From Actinocorallia longicatena (GTDB lineage Bacteria; Actinomycetota; Actinomycetes; Streptosporangiales; Streptosporangiaceae): 64,000 nt of DNA. The translations under genes were made by a program, and so were the position numbers. The DNA lies in assembly GCF_039534125.1 (NCBI RefSeq), contig NZ_BAAAUV010000004.1, positions 62,001 to 126,000 of the forward strand, written 5' to 3'. Every line of letters starts with the position of its first letter. Positions within the stretch are counted from its first letter, which is position 1. Below the pieces are notes generated by a model, which saw only the letters and a list, made by a program, of their open reading frames with translations, made no database searches and was not told the origin of the DNA. Of the stretch, positions 60,184-64,000 are shown piece after piece.

Positions 60184-61047
60184 ATGGGAATGGTTTCGAC
60201 GGTCGGTCTCGTCCTGCACCCCGCCCGCGACTCGGCGGCGGCGATCCAGGCGGTGATCGGATGGGCGGCCGGGCGCGGGGCGACCGTGCTCGGCCTGCCG
60301 GAAGAGGTGGGACGGATCGACTGCAGCGCGGTCGCCGTCGACCAGGCGACGCTGGCGGAGCGCTCCGACCTGCTGGTCAGCCTGGGCGGCGACGGGACGA
60401 TGCTGCGCACCATGCGGCTGGCGGCCGGCCGGGCGACCCCGGTGCTCGGGGTCAACCTCGGCCGGCTCGGCTTCCTCGCCGAGATCGACGTCGCGGACCT
60501 GCCCGCGGCGCTGACGAGGATCGACGAGCACCGCTGGCAGGTCGAGCCGCGGATGGCCCTGCGGGCGGTCCTGCCCGACGGCTCCGAGGTGACGGCCTTC
60601 AACGACCTGGCCCTGGTCCGGATCCCCGGGGACGGCCTGGCCGCGCTCGAGGTGAACGTCCAGGGGGAGCCGTTCGTCCGCTACTCCGCCGACGCCGTGA
60701 TCGTTTCGACCTCGACGGGCTCGACCGCCTACAGCTTCTCGGCGGGCGGCCCGATCGTCTCCCCGACGGTCGAGGGCTATCTCGTCGTCCCCGCGGCGCC
60801 GCACTCGGTCTTCAACCGGGCGATCATGCTCTCCGCCGACGAGGACGTCCGGCTCGATCTGCTGCCCTCCTGCGGCCGTCTCGCGGTCGAGGCCGACGGG
60901 ATCGTGGCCGGCCATCTCACCAGGGGGGACCGGCTGCCGGTGACGGCCGTCCGGGCGGCGGCCCACGTCGTGCGGCTGGGGGGCACGACCTTCTACGAGC
61001 GGGCCCGGCGCAAGCTGAGGGTCAGCGGTAGCGCCGAAGTGGACTGA
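60184..61047 (+). CDS. nadK: NAD kinase
   Basis: A 287-residue enzyme that phosphorylates NAD to NADP with ATP or polyphosphate. The GGDGT motif with its catalytic aspartate is in LLVSLGGDGTMLRTMRLA, followed by NLGRLGFLAEI, the NE/D motif variant FNDLALVR and the STSTGSTAYSFSAGGPI loop. It is a housekeeping gene outside the regulon, preceded by its own 61-nt gap. Confidence 0.95.
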   Translation: MGMVSTVGLVLHPARDSAAAIQAVIGWAAGRGATVLGLPEEVGRIDCSAVAVDQATLAERSDLLVSLGGDGTMLRTMRLAAGRATPVLGVNLGRLGFLAEIDVADLPAALTRIDEHRWQVEPRMALRAVLPDGSEVTAFNDLALVRIPGDGLAALEVNVQGEPFVRYSADAVIVSTSTGSTAYSFSAGGPIVSPTVEGYLVVPAAPHSVFNRAIMLSADEDVRLDLLPSCGRLAVEADGIVAGHLTRGDRLPVTAVRAAAHVVRLGGTTFYERARRKLRVSGSAEVD

Positions 61048-61094
61048 TCGTCCCTTTCCTGGGAAGGGCAGGTAGGGAGGAAAGGGGCAGGTCA

Positions 61095-62288
61095 TTGACG
61101 GAACTCCGGGAACGGCCGCTGACGGCTCCTGCGGGACTGGACGCGGCCCGCTTGCGGCGCCGCCTGGAGCGGCTGATCGGCATCGCGGCGACCGAGGGCA
61201 ACTCCCTGCTCCCGCTGCGCAACGGTGACGAGATCTTCGCCTCGATGCTGGAGTCGATCCGGGGCGCCGAGCACACCATCGACATGATGACCTTCGTCTA
61301 CTGGCGGGGCGACATCGCCCGGGAGTTCGCCCAGGCGCTGGCGGAGCGGGCCCGTGCGGGCGTCCGGGTCCGGCTCCTGCTGGACGGCTTCGGCTGCCGG
61401 CTGATCGAGCGGGACCAGCTCGAGGCGATGGAGCGGTCGGGCGTCCAGGTGGCGTGGTTCCGCAAGCCGATGGGCCTGTCGCCGCTGAAGCAGAACCACC
61501 GCTGCCATCGTAAGGTCCTCGTCGTCGACGAGACGACCGGGTTCACCGGCGGGGTGGGCATCGCCGAGGAGTGGTGCGGTGACGCGCGCGACGAGAGCGA
61601 GTGGCGTGACACCCACGTCCGGGTGCGCGGGCCCGCCGTCGACGGGCTGGCCGCGGGCTTCGCCCAGAACTGGGCCGAGTGCCATGCCGAGCTCTTCGAC
61701 GGCCGTGACCGCTTCATCGGCCACGAACCGCAGGGAGGGGCGGTCGTCCAGGTGGTGCGGGGGTCGGCCAGCGTCGGCTGGCAGGACATGCAGACCCTGC
61801 TGCGCGTGGTCGTGGAGTCCGCCGAGGTCCGCTTCCGGCTGGCCACCGCCTACTTCGCCCCCGACGAGTTCTTCGTCCAAATGCTGTGCGCCGCCGCCCG
61901 CCGGGGGGTGGACGTGGAGATCCTCCTGCCGGGCCCGCACACCGACAAGCGGGTCTGCCAGCTCGCGGGCCAGAACTTCTACGAGACGCTCATCGCCTGC
62001 GGGGTGAACATCTTCCACTACCAGCCCACGATGATGCACGCGAAGGTCGTCACGGTGGACGGCATCGCCGCTCTCGTCGGCTCGACCAACTTCAACCGCC
62101 GCTCCCTCGACCACGACGAGGAGATCATGCTCGCGGTGCTCGACGAGGAGTTCACCGCCGTCCTCGACGGCCAGTTCGACCAGGACCTCGAGAAGAGCGA
62201 ACGGATCGACGCCGACGGCTGGTCCAGGCGATCGGCCTGGCAGCGGACCCAGGAGTACGCGGTCCGCCCCATCCGCCGCTTCCTGTGA
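61095..62288 (+). CDS. Cardiolipin synthase-like phospholipase D family protein
   Basis: A 397-residue protein with two HKD motifs: HRKVLVVD (about residue 137) and HAKVVTVD (about residue 316), the latter followed by VGSTNFNRRSLDHDEEI, the cardiolipin synthase pattern. No membrane anchor is visible at the N-terminus, unlike typical Cls, so a soluble or peripheral phosphatidyltransferase or phospholipase D is likely. TTG start at 61095, with AGGGAGG and AAAGGGG upstream. Confidence 0.88.
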   Translation: MTELRERPLTAPAGLDAARLRRRLERLIGIAATEGNSLLPLRNGDEIFASMLESIRGAEHTIDMMTFVYWRGDIAREFAQALAERARAGVRVRLLLDGFGCRLIERDQLEAMERSGVQVAWFRKPMGLSPLKQNHRCHRKVLVVDETTGFTGGVGIAEEWCGDARDESEWRDTHVRVRGPAVDGLAAGFAQNWAECHAELFDGRDRFIGHEPQGGAVVQVVRGSASVGWQDMQTLLRVVVESAEVRFRLATAYFAPDEFFVQMLCAAARRGVDVEILLPGPHTDKRVCQLAGQNFYETLIACGVNIFHYQPTMMHAKVVTVDGIAALVGSTNFNRRSLDHDEEIMLAVLDEEFTAVLDGQFDQDLEKSERIDADGWSRRSAWQRTQEYAVRPIRRFL

Positions 62289-62383
62289 TCTCGGCCGTCC
62301 GATTCTCCCTGGCCGGGATTGAGACGGTGTGAGGGGGTAGCACCACTGATGTGTGCAGTGGCGTGATCGAAGGAGTGGGCCTG

Positions 62384-62794
62384 ATGACGGCGGAGAGTCC
62401 CCGTGCGGTGTTCCGGGCGAAGCCGTGGTCGGGTGCGGTGGAGGCGGCGCGGCTGTTCTCGGCCCGGGTGATGCGGCGGTGGTCGCTGGGGCAGGCCGAG
62501 GAACGGGTGACCGCGATCATCGCGGAGCTGGTCGCGAACGCGGTGGAGCACGCGGGAACCGACGTGGAGGTGCGGCTCTCGCGGAACGGGGAGGTCCGGA
62601 TCGAGGTCGCCGATCATGATCCCGCGCCGCCGGTGATGAGGATGCCGGATCCGCTGGAGGAAGGCGGCCGGGGAATGATCATCGTCGACCGCTATTCCAC
62701 CCAGTGGGGGACCGACCGCGCCGGAAAGGGCAAGACCGTCTGGGCCGAGGTCGATGTGCGGCCCGCCCCGTTTTCCTCCGCACCGGCCCTCTGA
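62384..62794 (+). CDS. ATP-binding anti-sigma factor-type kinase (RsbW/SpoIIAB-like)
   Basis: A 136-residue GHKL ATPase domain: AIIAELVANAVEHAGTDVEVRL (N box), VADHDPAPPVMR (degenerate G1 box) and GRGMIIVDRYSTQWG (G2 box). These are numerous small regulators in actinomycetes that bind sigma factors or anti-sigma antagonists. ATG 62384 follows AGGAG. No partner sigma or STAS gene lies next to it in the window. Confidence 0.87.
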   Translation: MTAESPRAVFRAKPWSGAVEAARLFSARVMRRWSLGQAEERVTAIIAELVANAVEHAGTDVEVRLSRNGEVRIEVADHDPAPPVMRMPDPLEEGGRGMIIVDRYSTQWGTDRAGKGKTVWAEVDVRPAPFSSAPAL

Positions 62795-63670
62795 ACAAAG
62801 GGCCGGGCGCCGATCCTTCTCTGACGAGAAGCCGGGTTCCGCCGATGCCGAAGGGCATTCCGGTGGATCTCGCGGCGATCGAGCCGGACGGCGGCGTCCG
62901 ATGAACCCCATGGTCAAGGCGGGCATGTCGGCGTTCGCGGGCGAGAGTTCGCCCTCGACGAAGCCGTCCACCGGTCGGAAGCCGGGAAAGGATCGGCCTC
63001 ACTGTCAATTCTCGTTATCTGGCTGTTGTCGCGACTATTCGCCTTGGGCGGGCGGCCTGCCCCACGGTTTTTCGCGATCTGTTCTGTGTAAATGAGGAAA
63101 TGGTCGAAGGAGGTGCCGGTACCACCTCGGGAAAGGCGCGATATGTCGATCATCCCGGGCTGGTCGTCGCCTCGCCCAGGAGTCGGCGGGGGGTGGGCTC
63201 CGTCCGGGGCGCGCCCTGGAACCCGGCCTCCGCACGGGCCGCTCTTGGCTGATCATCTCGTCGCGTGGACACTTTATGTCAGTGCCGTGACATTTGAGGA
63301 AAGACATCTTCCGGGTTCGCCGCACGGGGATATTCGGCCCTGGCCTTAACGGTCACCGTGCGGGGCTGGATCCTGATGCAGGGTAGCCGTGATGCCTGGC
63401 CGTAGCGGCGATGGCGTCGGATGAATCCCCGCTCCGCGCATCGGGACGGTACCCGGTGTACGGATACCGAGCGGTACCGAATGGCGTCCGCAACCGCGCG
63501 GCGAACAAGAGTCGAGTTCTTTGGGAAATGTACTGGCTACTGTTTGGTATTCGAGGGATTCTCGATATGATCGGTGCTCGCCCTTCGGATTAAGACCGTC
63601 GAGTTTGCCCTGTTCCCGCAATGGCTCCGCGCACTCCTGTCCCTCCGCAGAAGAAGGCCGTAAACCCCCC
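62795..63670. other. Long region without a convincing gene
   Basis: About 870 bases. Small ORFs exist (for example 62844-62904, 63142-63349 and 63411-63593) but none has family similarity or consistent high-GC codon use. The part from about 63000 is less GC-rich than the coding DNA, as expected of promoter and leader sequence. It contains an inverted repeat at 63277-63292 and several related CGGTACC/GGATACCG words at 63445-63480. It may hold the promoter and leader of the substrate-binding lipoprotein gene. No riboswitch class could be matched. Confidence 0.4.
63277..63292. promoter_or_regulatory. Inverted repeat TGTCA-N6-TGACA
   Basis: TGTCA (63277-63281) and TGACA (63288-63292) are perfect reverse complements separated by GTGCCG. 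The form suits a dimeric regulator, but no gene start is close and no partner is known. Confidence 0.3.
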
Positions 63671-64000
63671 ATGCGATTTCCCGCCCTGTTCAAGTTCGCC
63701 ACCGGCGTCGGCGCGATCCTCCTGTCGGCGTCCCTGCTCACCGCCTGCGGCGACTCCGGTGGTGACGACGCAGGCGCCAAGTCCAAGATCACGCTCGGGT
63801 TCTCCGCGTGGCCGGGATGGTTCCCCTGGCAGGTGGCTCAGGAGAAGGGGCTGTTCACCAAGAACGGCGTGACGGTCGACCTCAAGTACTTCGAGAGCTA
63901 CACCGACTCGCTCCAGGCGCTGGCCTCCGGCGCGATCGACGCCAACAGCCAGACGCTCAACGACACGCTCGCGTCGGTGTCGGGAGGGGCGAAGCAGACG
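63671..64000 (+). CDS. ABC transporter substrate-binding lipoprotein, SsuA/TauA/NMT1-like (C-terminus beyond right edge)
   Basis: The first 110 residues are present. A lipoprotein signal peptide ends in LLTACGDS, with Cys as the lipidated residue. The mature part begins KITLGFSAWPGWFPWQVAQEKGLFTKNGVTVDLKYF, the typical start of nitrate, taurine, sulfonate and thiamine-precursor binding proteins, followed by TDSLQALASGAIDANSQTLNDTL. The ligand cannot be assigned from this portion. It reads off the window edge. Confidence 0.87.
   Translation, partial: MRFPALFKFATGVGAILLSASLLTACGDSGGDDAGAKSKITLGFSAWPGWFPWQVAQEKGLFTKNGVTVDLKYFESYTDSLQALASGAIDANSQTLNDTLASVSGGAKQT

Noticed and set aside
62844..63095. 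Small ORFs after the anti-sigma-type gene
   Set aside because: Very short, overlapping in different frames, no similarity or clear start.
63411..63593. Possible 60-residue gene
   Set aside because: No ribosome site, codon use unlike the neighbours and no recognisable family; left as non-coding.
63350..63670. TPP or SAM riboswitch before the substrate-binding lipoprotein
   Set aside because: Looked for because of the NMT1-like family, but none of the conserved core words could be found.

Overview
The window reads as chromosome of a high-GC actinomycete. Supporting signs are very GC-rich coding sequence, many GTG and TTG starts, long runs of 4-nt ATGA/GTGA overlaps, an F420-type luciferase-like oxidoreductase, a class E-like sortase and an RsbW-like kinase. 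A Streptosporangiales-type soil organism is a guess, not a result.

Layout. 1-13.2 kb is mixed accessory and housekeeping content: a TetR regulator cut by the left edge, a divergent pair of citrate-synthase-family genes, 6-phosphogluconate dehydrogenase, an MFS exporter with its TetR regulator, a DJ-1/LysR pair, a sarcosine-oxidase-like flavoenzyme and two CorC-like membrane proteins. 13.2-60.1 kb is one large catabolic island made of seven or eight operons. 60.2-62.8 kb carries NAD kinase, a cardiolipin-synthase-like phospholipase D protein and an anti-sigma-type kinase. After about 870 bases without a convincing gene, an SsuA/TauA-like substrate-binding lipoprotein runs off the right edge.

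The island is the point of interest. Nine AT-rich sites lie in its promoter gaps. Most follow one design: an inverted pair of hexamers GGAAAC-N3-GTTTCC plus a third hexamer 5 nt further on, usually on the side of the gene served. Two of them flank an IclR-family regulator gene (39545-40360), which is the natural candidate to bind all nine. The sites lie beside almost every operon between 13 and 60 kb, so they tie together (i) a secreted protein with an isochorismatase-type amidase, (ii) an 11-gene acyl-CoA/side-chain operon, (iii) an acyl-CoA synthetase and a His-rich cupin, (iv) a cell-surface set (WxL, DUF916, neocarzinostatin-like, LPNTG and sortase proteins), (v) a cyclic-imidase-like amidohydrolase diverging from a CoA-transferase/cyclase/PrpD operon, (vi) a flavin-reductase/monooxygenase/aldehyde dehydrogenase operon, (vii) a secreted hydrolase with an MFS carrier, and (viii) an 11-gene operon at 49.8-60.1 kb.

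That last operon contains likely relatives of several enzymes of plant chlorophyll breakdown, side by side: two proteins resembling red chlorophyll catabolite reductase (RCCR, ferredoxin-dependent bilin reductase superfamily), a Rieske oxygenase of the pheophorbide-a-oxygenase type, alpha/beta hydrolases that may stand for chlorophyllase or pheophytinase, and a short-chain dehydrogenase that closely resembles chlorophyll b reductase NOL/NYC1. My working model is a regulon for catabolism of chlorophyll-derived (or related linear) tetrapyrroles: surface capture and ester cleavage, oxygenolytic opening of the ring, reduction of the bilin, CoA-dependent shortening of propionate side chains, hydrolysis of maleimide-like ring fragments, and entry into central metabolism through CoA transferases, a CitE-type lyase and an HMG-CoA-lyase-type enzyme. 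The protein resemblances were made by eye against remembered family sequences. The substrate and the order of steps are inference.
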